Origin: Ruminococcus sp. AF31-8BH
GTDB taxonomy: Bacteria > Bacillota > Clostridia > Lachnospirales > Lachnospiraceae
Assembly: GCF_003460605.1 (NCBI RefSeq)
Contig: NZ_QTVN01000015.1
Location: 47,809 to 111,808, forward strand
Direction: 5' to 3'
DNA length: 64,000 nt
Below are positions 24,228 to 32,286 of the stretch, piece by piece; positions within the stretch are counted from its first letter, which is position 1; each line of letters opens with the position of its first letter. The notes below the pieces were generated by a model. That model did not search any database. It was not told where the DNA came from and worked only from the letters and a program-made list of their open reading frames with translations. Position numbers and translations under genes: made by a program.

Positions 24228-25455
24228 GAATTATGTCTGTCATTTTCTGATCAAAACAAGCATCAACCTGTGAAGCGATTTCTCCATCAAGCCATCCTTT
24301 TTCTACCATATCATTTAAAATACCGTAAGCTTTTTCATGTGGCATTCCCTGTTTATACGGGCGGCTTTCTGTCAGTGCCTGATAAATATCGACACACGCC
24401 ATGATGCGTTCCTGTGTGTTTAATTCAGCAGCTGTTTTTCCAAATGGATAGCCTGTCCCGTCCAGTCTTTCATGGTGAAAGGCAGCCCAGTCACATATCT
24501 CTTCAAAATCATCGATTTCTGACAGAATAGAATAAGTATATGCTGCATGGTGTTTCATAACTGCAAACTCATCATCCGTCAGTCTTCCCGGCTTCTCCAG
24601 AATTTTGTTACCTATGGCAACCTTTCCAATGTCATGCAGCGCTCCTGCAAGATACATTTTCTGCATTGTCTCCTCATCAAATCCCATAAATCTGGATAAT
24701 TTCTCAGCATCTGCCGCCACACCTATGGAGTGTGTACTCGTAAATGGTGATTTATAGTCTACGATGCGTGCGAAAAATTTCGCCAGTGCTTTAATCTGTT
24801 CAAAGCTAAGATCTTGTTTTGTACGCGGCACTCTGTTCCATAAACGAGTCTCCACATCTTTTTCTCCAAGTGACAGAAAATGTTGTTCAGAAAAAGCATG
24901 TCTAAATGCTTCTATACATTCTTCATCCGCTATAGAACCTGTGATTTCCTGAAGAAATGCTTCTACCTTCTGCCAGGTGTCTGAATCAAAAGAATCACTG
25001 CAGCAGACCTGGTCAAGCAGATCGCATAGATGGATAATTCGTGCAAAAACCGGTACTTCTGTCCATTTTTTTCCAAAAGGTCCACTTCCATCTGCATTCT
25101 CATGATGATACAAAATGACATTCTTTATATCCGTATGGGATGGAATGTCTTTCATGTTCTTCTCACCTGCCGCACAGTGAATTCCCAGCTCCAGTGGAAT
25201 CGCCGAACCTATTGCACTTGCAATATCATTGTGTAATTCTTCCTGAATATATTGAGTCAGTGCATTATCATGTAACAACGCACCGGCTGTCAGATCCTGC
25301 AGACTCTCCCCCTGAATTCCCATCTGTTCTGCCATGCAGACACTCATATATGCAACACGCTTCGCATGCTTATCTGTTACATGCACTAACTCTGCTTCCA
25401 CACAGTCCAATGCATAGGAACACGCTCCCAACAATCCCAAAACATCTAATTTCAT
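24202..25455 (-). CDS. two-domain HD / HD-GYP phosphohydrolase-like protein
   Basis: A 417-residue protein with two HD-type domains. The N-terminal one has ALLHDNALTQY and ILYHHENADGSGPFG; the C-terminal one is HD-GYP proper: STHSIGVAADAEKL, YLAGALHDIGKVAIGNK, MKHHAAYTYSIL, HHERLDGTGYPFG. HD-GYP enzymes hydrolyse cyclic di-GMP. The N-terminal copy reads LLHDN and DGSGP instead of HDIGK and GYP, so it may be regulatory. No membrane segment. Promoter TTGACA-17-TACAAT at 25594-25622, with a Fur-box-like palindrome just upstream. Links second-messenger signalling to this stress block. Confidence 0.85.
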   Translation of the reverse strand: MKLDVLGLLGACSYALDCVEAELVHVTDKHAKRVAYMSVCMAEQMGIQGESLQDLTAGALLHDNALTQYIQEELHNDIASAIGSAIPLELGIHCAAGEKNMKDIPSHTDIKNVILYHHENADGSGPFGKKWTEVPVFARIIHLCDLLDQVCCSDSFDSDTWQKVEAFLQEITGSIADEECIEAFRHAFSEQHFLSLGEKDVETRLWNRVPRTKQDLSFEQIKALAKFFARIVDYKSPFTSTHSIGVAADAEKLSRFMGFDEETMQKMYLAGALHDIGKVAIGNKILEKPGRLTDDEFAVMKHHAAYTYSILSEIDDFEEICDWAAFHHERLDGTGYPFGKTAAELNTQERIMACVDIYQALTESRPYKQGMPHEKAYGILNDMVEKGWLDGEIASQVDACFDQKMTDIIHEEKQLGE

Positions 25456-25593
25456 CCCCTTTTGTCTCCTGTCTGTATTATATATCTGACTGTTATTTTA
25501 TCACAAAAAATTTATATAAAAAAGGTTTCATTATTATTTATACAAAAATAACAGGCAAATCTTTATCTGCATAATTATCAAATAAAAGACGGG

Positions 25594-25650
25594 ATTGTAT
25601 ATCATCATTATTATATTGTCAATAATATAGTAATAATTCTCATTATTACT
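25594..25650 (-). promoter_or_regulatory. promoter of the HD-GYP gene with a Fur/PerR-like palindrome
   Basis: On the minus strand TTGACA (25622-25617), 17 nt, TACAAT (25599-25594). Directly upstream, 25650-25629, is the perfect inverted repeat AGTAATAAT-GAGA-ATTATTACT, similar in base content to Fur/PerR boxes. Leader of about 135 nt. Confidence 0.6.
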
Positions 25651-25651
25651 A

Positions 25652-25676
25652 AAAGATGCTCATGCTGAGCATCTTT
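25652..25676 (-). terminator. terminator of the bcp-yaaA operon
   Basis: Perfect stem AAAGATGCTCA / TGAGCATCTTT with a 3-nt loop, followed by T on the minus strand, 9 nt after the yaaA stop. Confidence 0.85.
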
Positions 25677-25684
25677 AATCTAAA

Positions 25685-26437
25685 TCATTGTTCTATTTTT
25701 CGTTCAAAAACATATTCAGTATCTGATGATAAATCAGACCGGAATGAATAACCAAGTCTGTCGAATTTCTTAATATCCACTGGATTCTCAATATTATTTT
25801 CTGCCATAAATCTGACCATTTCACCACGAGCCATCTTGGCATATGTACCTTTTGTTACCATTTTATCTCCAGAAGCTTCACAAAATGTAACCGAAATATA
25901 TCTGTCCTGTGGTGTCAAATACTTTTCTATACATTTTGAGTATTCTTTTGATGCAAGATTAATGATAATCCTGCTGTCATCTATTACTGAACGGTATAAC
26001 AAGTCACCCCAGTACTCATACAGATTTTTGGAATCTCCAATCCTGATCTTTGCCTGCATTTCCAAACGATAAGGTGTCACACCATCCATTGGTTTCAGAG
26101 CACCATAAAATGCAGACAATATTCTCAAATGATTTTGCACATACTCAAGCTGCATATCTTCAAACACAGATGGTGCCATATATTGAAAAGCAATTCCTTC
26201 ATATGATAAAACAGCCGGACTGAGCATCTGATAAAGATTCATATTTCCCAATCTATTGAAATTTTGTTCTGCAATCTTGTCATTACATTTCCAAATTCCT
26301 TTCAGTTCCTCTTTTGACTTACTTTTCAACCAACTTTGTATCTCTGTCGTCTTTTCAATAAATTCAGGCAATGCATCCGGTTCAATACTGTCAGTATCTG
26401 TAATCATCTTTTTAGCAGGGGATAATATTATCTTCAT
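25685..26437 (-). CDS. yaaA: peroxide stress protein YaaA (UPF0246)
   Basis: A 250-residue member of the YaaA family, which lowers free iron and limits DNA damage under peroxide stress in E. coli. The hallmark N-terminus MKIILSPAKKM and the motif ILSAFYGALKPMDGVTPYRL are both present, with IINLASKEYSKC in the second half. Length fits the family. Its ATG overlaps the last base of the bcp stop, so the two are co-translated; both act against peroxide. Confidence 0.93.
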   Translation of the reverse strand: MKIILSPAKKMITDTDSIEPDALPEFIEKTTEIQSWLKSKSKEELKGIWKCNDKIAEQNFNRLGNMNLYQMLSPAVLSYEGIAFQYMAPSVFEDMQLEYVQNHLRILSAFYGALKPMDGVTPYRLEMQAKIRIGDSKNLYEYWGDLLYRSVIDDSRIIINLASKEYSKCIEKYLTPQDRYISVTFCEASGDKMVTKGTYAKMARGEMVRFMAENNIENPVDIKKFDRLGYSFRSDLSSDTEYVFERKIEQ

Positions 26438-26892
26438 TAATCTAATTCCTTGAGCATATTTTCAGGATCATCTGCAGCCTTGACTTTATCATTTGCCTTT
26501 ATAATAATCCCCTGTTCATCAATAAGATATGTGGTTCTTACTACTCCCATAGAGACTTTGCCATAATTTTTCTTTTCTTTCCAGACATCATATGCTTCAA
26601 TAACTTTACGCTCCGGATCTGCTAATAGAGTAAATGCCAGTCCGTATTTTTCTTCAAATCTCTTGTGAGACGCTACAGAGTCCTTGCTTACTCCGAGAAT
26701 AACAGCTCCCTTCTCAGTAAACTGTGGATAACGCTCAGAAAAGCCACATGCCTGCTTCGTACATCCTGGTGTATTATCCTTTGGATAAAAATATAAGATC
26801 ACTTTTTTTCCTGCATAATCGCTTAATTTATGCACTTCTCCGTTCTGATCCGGCAATTCAAAATCCGGTGCTTTTATTCCTAACTCTAACAT
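26437..26892 (-). CDS. bcp: thioredoxin-dependent peroxiredoxin (Bcp/PrxQ type)
   Basis: A 151-residue Bcp-type peroxiredoxin: KVILYFYPKDNTPGCTKQAC holds the peroxidatic Cys and, five residues on, the resolving Cys; LADPERKVIEAYDVW and RTTYLIDEQGII are further family motifs. It reduces peroxides using thioredoxin, and two thioredoxin genes lie nearby. Next upstream is a small membrane protein; next downstream the overlapping yaaA. Confidence 0.95.
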   Translation of the reverse strand: MLELGIKAPDFELPDQNGEVHKLSDYAGKKVILYFYPKDNTPGCTKQACGFSERYPQFTEKGAVILGVSKDSVASHKRFEEKYGLAFTLLADPERKVIEAYDVWKEKKNYGKVSMGVVRTTYLIDEQGIIIKANDKVKAADDPENMLKELD

Positions 26893-26895
26893 TTA

Positions 26896-27105
26896 CTATT
26901 CCTCCGCTTTTGTATTTTTCACCTGTTTTCTTGTTCTTTTATTACCCGAAATCATTTTATGACCAGAATAGACTGCCATAATCATACATATCAGAGAGCC
27001 AAATGCAAAGTATTTGTGTGCTGCTTTTAACCCTTTATATCCTGTATAAAAAGTTCCAATCATTGTGATTAAAGCTCCTACTGACCAATATTTATGTGCT
27101 TTCAT
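26896..27105 (-). CDS. small membrane protein, two helices (possibly DUF6219)
   Basis: A 69-residue protein with two membrane helices (YWSVGALITMIGTFYTGY and YFAFGSLICMIMAVYSGH), related to each other as an internal repeat (AHKYWSVG, AHKYFAFG), and a basic tail. ATG at 27105 with GGAGG 6 nt upstream. The DUF name is from memory. It leads bcp by 3 nt and is probably part of the same peroxide operon. No function can be assigned. Confidence 0.65.
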   Translation of the reverse strand: MKAHKYWSVGALITMIGTFYTGYKGLKAAHKYFAFGSLICMIMAVYSGHKMISGNKRTRKQVKNTKAEE

Positions 27106-27285
27106 GTAATTCCTCCATTTTTTCAGTGTATTCAATTCTAATTATATGCTACCATATTCCTATGTCAATTTGATAATAGAGCATTCCTATAAAACTTTTT
27201 CAAAATATCATTGTCAAAACTATGTATTGTTATCCTTTAATTTTTCTTTGAAATAATTGACAAAAAGTTTGCTTTCAGGAGATTA

Positions 27286-27714
27286 CTATTTAATCTTTTT
27301 TCCATCTATATATAGTTGAAATTTATCAGGATTATTGACAACATCATAGTCCTTTCCGTATTCTACAGGTCTATATTCGGCTGTCATTACCGATTCCCCG
27401 TCTTCAATATCCTCTTTCCATAAATAGATGTTCATATCAATGCTCGTCGCATATCTTCTGTCTGTGGAAAATTTTGTCGAATGAAAAGAATCATCCTTGT
27501 ACATCTGCAAAAGTTTTCTTGCAAACGCTTCTCTATCCTCTATATCTTCCCTATTTGCGACCACGGTTATATTTTCATCCCGATTTACAGAAAAAGTTCC
27601 AACTACATCTGGTTCGCCTTCTTTATGACTGGATTCAAATTTCCCATAAATACTTCCTGCAGCAATTATCAAAATTGCTGTTCCTGAAATTACTGCAATT
27701 ATCTTTTTCTTCAT
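27286..27714 (-). CDS. secreted or membrane-anchored protein of unknown function
   Basis: A 142-residue protein with an N-terminal signal/anchor (MKKKIIAVISGTAILIIAAG) and no lipobox cysteine. The rest is hydrophilic and acidic, with no domain I recognise; it contains repeated acidic ED segments and ends YIDGKKIK. The ATG at 27714 lies behind an A-rich GGAAA. Upstream in the same direction is a 58-codon gene. Possibly an extracytoplasmic protein exposed on the cell surface. Confidence 0.6.
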   Translation of the reverse strand: MKKKIIAVISGTAILIIAAGSIYGKFESSHKEGEPDVVGTFSVNRDENITVVANREDIEDREAFARKLLQMYKDDSFHSTKFSTDRRYATSIDMNIYLWKEDIEDGESVMTAEYRPVEYGKDYDVVNNPDKFQLYIDGKKIK

Positions 27715-27753
27715 ATTTTTAATTTCCTTTTAATTTTTTTACTGCGTAATTGA

Positions 27754-27930
27754 TTACTTCTTCCGGTGTGGGCTGTCTCCTTTAAGTGTCATTTTCTTCC
27801 ATTCTTCCTGTACAGCCGGGTCAGGATTATCAAATCCTGCATCTATGGCTATCTGCATTTCTCTGCGTACTTCTTCTGGTGTTGTGTTATACTTTTCTGC
27901 AATCTTCTCATATATAGTTTTCTCTCTCAT
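27754..27930 (-). CDS. 58-residue Spo0A-C-terminal-like small protein
   Basis: Reads MREKTIYEKIAEKYNTTPEE then VRREMQIAIDAGFDN and ends GDSPHRKK. The pattern IYEKIAxKYNTTPEEVRxEMQ-AI is that of short clostridial proteins annotated as sporulation factor Spo0A C-terminal-like, probably a lone helix-turn-helix. The ATG at 27930-27928 has GGAGG 7 nt upstream. Co-directional with the secreted protein downstream. Confidence 0.7.
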   Translation of the reverse strand: MREKTIYEKIAEKYNTTPEEVRREMQIAIDAGFDNPDPAVQEEWKKMTLKGDSPHRKK

Positions 27931-28042
27931 TCATTTTCCTCCGATATATAAGTGGAATTATATCTTGTTCTATAAAATCAATTTAGCATATTTCTGTTGG
28001 CATGAAAAGAAACTTTACAACTTAAAATTGGATAAAAAGGAC

Positions 28043-28067
28043 AAAAAAGAAGAGCTGCTTGCTCTTC
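28043..28067 (-). terminator. second terminator downstream of the hemerythrin gene
   Basis: GAAGAGC-AAGCA-GCTCTTC followed by six Ts on the minus strand. It backs up the hairpin at 28137-28158. Confidence 0.75.
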
Positions 28068-28136
28068 CCATATAGTAGTAAAATAATATGTCATGCCGGC
28101 GCAATATATTACCTAGAATATCGTTATAACAGGAAA

Positions 28137-28158
28137 GGGGCTGCATTGTGACAGCCCC
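28137..28158 (-). terminator. terminator of the rubredoxin-hemerythrin operon
   Basis: GGGGCTG pairs with CAGCCCC around an 8-nt loop, followed by TTTCC on the minus strand, about 55 nt after the hemerythrin stop. Confidence 0.7.
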
Positions 28159-28213
28159 TAGTTTACTTCATCACGTTGTCTACATTCTGAATGAACTCGT
28201 TCCCTGGTTTATT

Positions 28214-28648
28214 TTAGCATTGGTCTGGATTTTGTTTCATAAAGATAAATTTTGCCACAGAGCGGTCGTATGTTTTAATGTGTCCAAACAGCCAGTCGAT
28301 TACATTTTTCTGTACAAGTTCACTGAACCGATCTGTCGGTCCTTCATACTCCTGAAGGTATTCATACAGTTCCTGAATTGTCTTTCTAAACTCTTCATGT
28401 TTTTCATAATGTTTTTCACGCTCTGGATAACCGGATTTTTCCTGAAGCTTTTCCTCTTCTTTGAAATGAAAGTCAGTATATTCATCCAGATAATCCAGCA
28501 TTTTGATTGCTTTTACTTTGCTGTCACCATTTTGACAGGCAGTTACAAAGTTCTGGATACGGTCGATCAATTCTTTATGCTGGGTATCAATTGTTTCATT
28601 TCCTGTTACTAAATTGTCATCAAAGGTAATGTTTAAATCGTAAGTCAT
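28214..28648 (-). CDS. bacteriohemerythrin
   Basis: A 144-residue four-helix O2-binding protein with the full set of diiron ligands: NETIDTQHKELIDRIQ, FHFKEEEKLQEKSGY, HYEKHEEFRKTI and WLFGHIKTYD. It binds or scavenges oxygen. The start is the ATG at 28648, 9 nt after GGAGG; a codon 69 nt upstream lies in the rubredoxin end region. It follows a rubredoxin gene by 76 nt, suggesting an oxygen-defence pair. Confidence 0.95.
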   Translation of the reverse strand: MTYDLNITFDDNLVTGNETIDTQHKELIDRIQNFVTACQNGDSKVKAIKMLDYLDEYTDFHFKEEEKLQEKSGYPEREKHYEKHEEFRKTIQELYEYLQEYEGPTDRFSELVQKNVIDWLFGHIKTYDRSVAKFIFMKQNPDQC

Positions 28649-28724
28649 AATTTGACCTCCATTTCTTTTATATGTTCTCTTAGGATCTTTTAATGTCTGG
28701 CAGTTTCGTACCTGCATTTTCTGC

Positions 28725-28895
28725 TTAGTCTTCTACAGGAACGAAAACATCTTTTCCTAATCCGCAGATTGGGCATGTCCAGTCATCTGGAATATCCTCA
28801 AATGCAGTTTCTGGCTCGATACCAGCGTCTGGATCTCCTACTGCCGGATCATAAATATATCCACATGGTTCACATTCATATTTTATCATAGTCAT
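28725..28895 (-). CDS. rubredoxin (second)
   Basis: A 56-residue protein, [20 protein letters not shown], then [15 protein letters not shown]. Both CxxC pairs of the Fe(Cys)4 site are present; the acidic end FVPVED is typical of clostridial rubredoxins. AAAGGGAAA precedes the ATG at 28895. First gene before hemerythrin, behind a near-consensus promoter with a palindrome. Confidence 0.93.
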   Translation of the reverse strand: MTMIKYECEPCGYIYDPAVGDPDAGIEPETAFEDIPDDWTCPICGLGKDVFVPVED

Positions 28896-28974
28896 TTTCC
28901 CTTTTCAATGTCGATTTATTTTTGTTACCAAGTTCCTAACAATTTTTCTAACACTTTGTTTCTTGTATATTTGT

Positions 28975-29024
28975 ATTATACATGATAATTATTCTCTTGT
29001 CAATAATAGTAATTATTATTATTG
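28975..29024 (-). promoter_or_regulatory. promoter of rubredoxin-hemerythrin with an AT-rich palindrome
   Basis: TTGACA (29003-28998), a 17-nt spacer and TATAAT (28980-28975) on the minus strand: a consensus sigma-A promoter. CAATAATA-N8-TATTATTG at 29001-29024 overlaps the -35, a position for a repressor such as PerR or Fur. Confidence 0.75.
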
Positions 29025-29091
29025 TACTTAGCATAAACTTATATTTGAATTGCAAATTTACATATTGTATATATCATGGGAATAGTTGAAT

Positions 29092-29125
29092 AAAAAAATG
29101 AACTCTATTCATTAAAGACAGAGTT
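29092..29125 (-). terminator. terminator of the 29.2-30.1 kb gene pair
   Basis: AACTCT pairs with AGAGTT around a 13-nt loop, followed by CA and seven Ts on the minus strand. Confidence 0.65.
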
Positions 29126-29161
29126 GCTGGAAATTATTTCTCTCCAACAACTTTTTCGTCT

Positions 29162-29542
29162 TTAATTCCTTGAAACACAATACTGTCCAATCAGATTCAT
29201 CCAACTGTTATATTTATTCTTTTCACACACCTTTCGGCAAATTTCATTTTCCATCAATACACAGAACATCTTATCATAATCAAATGCCCAAACAGCACCA
29301 TTCACATGGTTTTCCACTGCTTTCTGATCTATGTTCTTTAAACGTGTGACCATTTTTTCAATTTCTCCATTTCTCAAGTTACCGATATTTTTGCAGATAA
29401 ACCGAAAGAAATTCAACGTTGCATATTCGTCATGCCAATGGAACTCTTCTGGATTGTTTTTAATTTTACTGACTCGCTGCTGTTCTTTGATTATCTGATC
29501 AGCTACACCTTTCATCGAATCTTCGTATCTCATATTACTCAC
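29162..29542 (-). CDS. hypothetical element protein, 126 residues
   Basis: A soluble, helix-rich protein (MSNMRYEDSMKGVADQIIKE) with five cysteines and no domain I recognise. It starts directly after the stop of the upstream gene, so the two form an operon. Its setting between dinB and the redox block, with the ArpU-like neighbour, suggests an element accessory gene. No function is proposed. Confidence 0.6.
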   Translation of the reverse strand: MSNMRYEDSMKGVADQIIKEQQRVSKIKNNPEEFHWHDEYATLNFFRFICKNIGNLRNGEIEKMVTRLKNIDQKAVENHVNGAVWAFDYDKMFCVLMENEICRKVCEKNKYNSWMNLIGQYCVSRN

Positions 29543-30115
29543 CTACTCTTCCTCAACGCCCAGTGACGGTTTAAATCTTTTATCCTTTGCCTGCGGTACC
29601 ACGATCTCATAAAAATAAAATCCTAAATATCCAAGTGCCTGCTTCTTCATTTTATAAAAAGAAGTCCTGCCTATTCCTAACTCCTGCTGTACTTCCACAT
29701 CTGTCTTATTATAATGACTGCAAAAACAGGAATGAAGGATCTCACTGAGCATCACACCATTCGGTGCATAGAACTTCACCAGTGTCATTCCACGATAGAT
29801 CATATCTGACAAACCATAAATGATCATCAGGTTATTCATTTCCCGGTGCATCTTTGGCACATTCAGCTGATTGTTATAAATGCTCAGATAACTCAACGCA
29901 TATGCCATATCTTCATTGATTTTCTCCTGGCACTCCATATCCAGTTCTTCTAACACAATCTGATTTTCCAAAATCAATTTCTGATAGCTTGTCATCAGTT
30001 CTTTAATATCAGTATAATGTCTTTCGATTGTAACTTCCAGATAATCCTGCGCATGGCTTGCCATCTGGAAGGTAATCTCTTTCATTGATTTAATTGCATA
30101 ATCTCTGTCTGTCAT
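29543..30115 (-). CDS. putative ArpU-like helix-turn-helix protein of a mobile element
   Basis: About 190 residues, mostly helical. The C-terminal part, VEVQQELGIGRTSFYKMKKQ, looks like a sigma-region-4/ArpU-type helix-turn-helix as found in phage and ICE late-gene regulators. The ATG at 30115 lies 12 nt from AAGGAG; a TTG three codons earlier is too close to it. Paired with the 126-residue hypothetical gene downstream. The assignment rests on the HTH-like segment only. Confidence 0.5.
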   Translation of the reverse strand: MTDRDYAIKSMKEITFQMASHAQDYLEVTIERHYTDIKELMTSYQKLILENQIVLEELDMECQEKINEDMAYALSYLSIYNNQLNVPKMHREMNNLMIIYGLSDMIYRGMTLVKFYAPNGVMLSEILHSCFCSHYNKTDVEVQQELGIGRTSFYKMKKQALGYLGFYFYEIVVPQAKDKRFKPSLGVEEE

Positions 30116-30365
30116 CAGTTTCAAAATCTCCTTATCATCATCACACTAACTGGCGGTCTTTCAGACCAGTTCGCTTTCCCCATGATTTTGATGGGAAGCA
30201 ATTACTTACTACAATTTGCAGAAGCGGATATCCAAAAGGCATTGTGGGAGCTGCCTTTGCTGACCAGAATCCCTCTTCTTATGTAAAACCTGCAGGAATA
30301 TAAAGGGAAAGTGACTATCCCTGCCGGTTAATAATCCAAATAATATCGTCTATACCAATCTCTCC

Positions 30366-30605
30366 TTATGCTGTTTTTCTCTCCATAAACCATTTATCCA
30401 CTTCGTAAAACAAGTGGCTTTCCTGCCCTTGTATCATACAGGTGTACATCATTCCTACACCGCCTGCTTTTCTGCTGGCGCATCGCTCGATTTTCAAAAT
30501 TCTGTCAATGCTATACTTTCTTCCATCCTCCCATGTAAAAAATATGGGAACCAGCTGTCCGTCTTTCCGAAACTCTGCTACTACATCTACATATACTTTG
30601 TTCAT
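30366..30605 (-). CDS. small conserved protein linked to dinB, unknown function
   Basis: A 79-residue protein: MNKVYVDVVAEFRKDGQLVP, FTWEDGRKYSIDRILKIERC, GMMYTCMIQGQESHLFYE. The pattern suggests a small beta-barrel. I know it only as a frequent neighbour of UmuC-like polymerase genes in clostridial elements. It follows the LexA-like DNA-binding gene by 12 nt and the DNA polymerase gene, all in one direction. Confidence 0.65.
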   Translation of the reverse strand: MNKVYVDVVAEFRKDGQLVPIFFTWEDGRKYSIDRILKIERCASRKAGGVGMMYTCMIQGQESHLFYEVDKWFMERKTA

Positions 30606-30617
30606 GCCGACACCTCA

Positions 30618-30830
30618 CTATAAAATCTCAATTGCTCTTGGCGATGCCGGGATTCTGCGGATATATCCATTTAACTCCAACTGCTTGATTCTGGAAAATG
30701 TTGATGATGTTGATTTCACCCCGATCAATTTTCCAAATTCCCGAACTGTCGGCGGGTATCCATGCTCCTTCGTATAATTCAAAATACACTGATAACTTTC
30801 TTTCTGTTTTCTGGTTAATACTTTTTTCAA
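30618..30830 (-). CDS. LexA-type DNA-binding domain protein without peptidase
   Basis: 70 residues that match only the N-terminal winged helix of LexA: TRKQKESYQCILNYTKEHGY, PPTVREFGKLIGVKSTSSTF, IKQLELNGYIRRIPASPRAI. The S24 self-cleavage domain is absent, so it cannot be inactivated by RecA. It may compete with LexA or fine-tune the SOS response. Lies 14 nt behind the polymerase gene. Confidence 0.8.
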   Translation of the reverse strand: MKKVLTRKQKESYQCILNYTKEHGYPPTVREFGKLIGVKSTSSTFSRIKQLELNGYIRRIPASPRAIEIL

Positions 30831-30844
30831 ATCTATCCCTCCAA

Positions 30845-32092
30845 TTACCCATGAAAATAACTGTGTGGATGGATCGTGTGCGTACCAGCGTCTAAGTGGG
30901 ATAAGACTTTATCCTGATACATTGCCGCTCGCTGTATACTGAAATATCCAAACCGTCGTCTAATCTCATCTACAGTACGATCCAGCTTCTCTAACTTTTC
31001 CTTTTTCTCCTGATTTCCAAATAAATCCAACTGCACGGGAATATCATCTAACACAAGATCCGCAGCTCGGATTCCCAGGCTTCTAATGGGATGTTCCCAT
31101 TTGTAATTATCTTTAAATAGCTGAAATGCTGCAGTTACAATCTCGTTTGTAATATTCGTTGGCTGTCGTAAATGTATCTGTCTGGAAAAACTATACAATC
31201 GATTATCTCGAACTGTAATTTCTACTGTTTTGCATTTAAATCCATGTTTCCGCAATCGTGCAGCTACACTTTCTGCCAATGCTATTTGAATGATCCAGAC
31301 ATCCAGATCATTTTCCAGATCTCTCGGTGTTGTAGTGCTATTACCTATCGACTTTACTGGTGCTTCATATCCTTCCTTGCAAACCGGATCTTCATCCCAG
31401 CCATTTGCGAAAGCCCATAATACATTTCCTATTTTTCCAAAATGACTCTCTAACAACTTTTCGTCTGATTCCGCAAGTTGCCCGATTGTCCGGATTCCAA
31501 GTTTTTGCAATTTCTTATTTGTCTGTCTTCCGACATAAAGCAAATCTGACGCTGGAAGCTGCCATATCCTGTCTTTATAATTTTCTCGATTAAACTCTGT
31601 GATTGCATCCGGCTTTTTATAATCTGAACCAAGTTTCGCATAAATCTTATTCCAGGAAATTCCAATACTTACCGTTACACCCAGTTCGTATTTAATCCGA
31701 TGGCTGATTTCTCTTGCAATCGTCATTCCGCTTCCTTTCAGATTTCTGCTGTCCGATACATCCAGCCAGGCTTCATCAATTCCATATGGCTCGATCTTGT
31801 CCGTATACTCCGAATAGATTTCTCTTGCCATCTTTGAAAATCTCAAATACAAATCCATCCGTGGTGGTACAAATATGATTTCCGGACTAATCTGTTTTGC
31901 CTGCCATAATGCCATTCCGGTCTTTACACCTTTTTTCTTGGCAATATAATTTGCTGTCAGTACAATTCCATGTCTGGCTTCCGGATCGCCACCGACTGCC
32001 AGAGGCATTCCGGCAAATTCCGGATGATGTAGCATTTCTACACTGGCATAAAAACAGTTCATATCACTATGCAGGATCACACGCTCACTCAA
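30845..32092 (-). CDS. Y-family DNA polymerase (UmuC/Pol IV-like)
   Basis: A translesion polymerase of about 415 residues. VILHSDMNCFYASVEML gives the first metal-binding Asp, GIDEAWLDVS the D-E pair of the catalytic site, and VTVSIGISWNKIYAKLGSD the conserved palm segment; a little-finger domain follows. The TTG start at 32092 is chosen because GGGAGG lies 8 nt before it. First gene of polymerase-LexA-like-small protein, divergent from an S24 repressor that probably controls it. Close to the UmuC-like enzymes of Gram-positive elements. Confidence 0.9.
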   Translation of the reverse strand: MSERVILHSDMNCFYASVEMLHHPEFAGMPLAVGGDPEARHGIVLTANYIAKKKGVKTGMALWQAKQISPEIIFVPPRMDLYLRFSKMAREIYSEYTDKIEPYGIDEAWLDVSDSRNLKGSGMTIAREISHRIKYELGVTVSIGISWNKIYAKLGSDYKKPDAITEFNRENYKDRIWQLPASDLLYVGRQTNKKLQKLGIRTIGQLAESDEKLLESHFGKIGNVLWAFANGWDEDPVCKEGYEAPVKSIGNSTTTPRDLENDLDVWIIQIALAESVAARLRKHGFKCKTVEITVRDNRLYSFSRQIHLRQPTNITNEIVTAAFQLFKDNYKWEHPIRSLGIRAADLVLDDIPVQLDLFGNQEKKEKLEKLDRTVDEIRRRFGYFSIQRAAMYQDKVLSHLDAGTHTIHPHSYFHG

Positions 32093-32200
32093 ACTTTTCA
32101 CCTCCCAGCTGTTTCCTTCAACATGATGTCTTATCAATTTTTGTATGTTTAGTATATATCGACATTCCGGAGATAGTCAAGTAACATCTTGGTTGTATTT

Positions 32201-32215
32201 TCTCCATTTTGGAGA
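32201..32215. promoter_or_regulatory. palindromic operator candidate between polymerase and S24 repressor
   Basis: TCTCC-ATTTT-GGAGA in the divergent region, with another GGAGA half at 32169-32173. Likely binding site of the S24 repressor; inferred from position and symmetry. Confidence 0.5.
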
Positions 32216-32286
32216 TTGTTGTTGATTTTATTTCTAACATACAGTATAATGCATGTAGAAAATTCAAATAGAAATGAGGCGAACAA

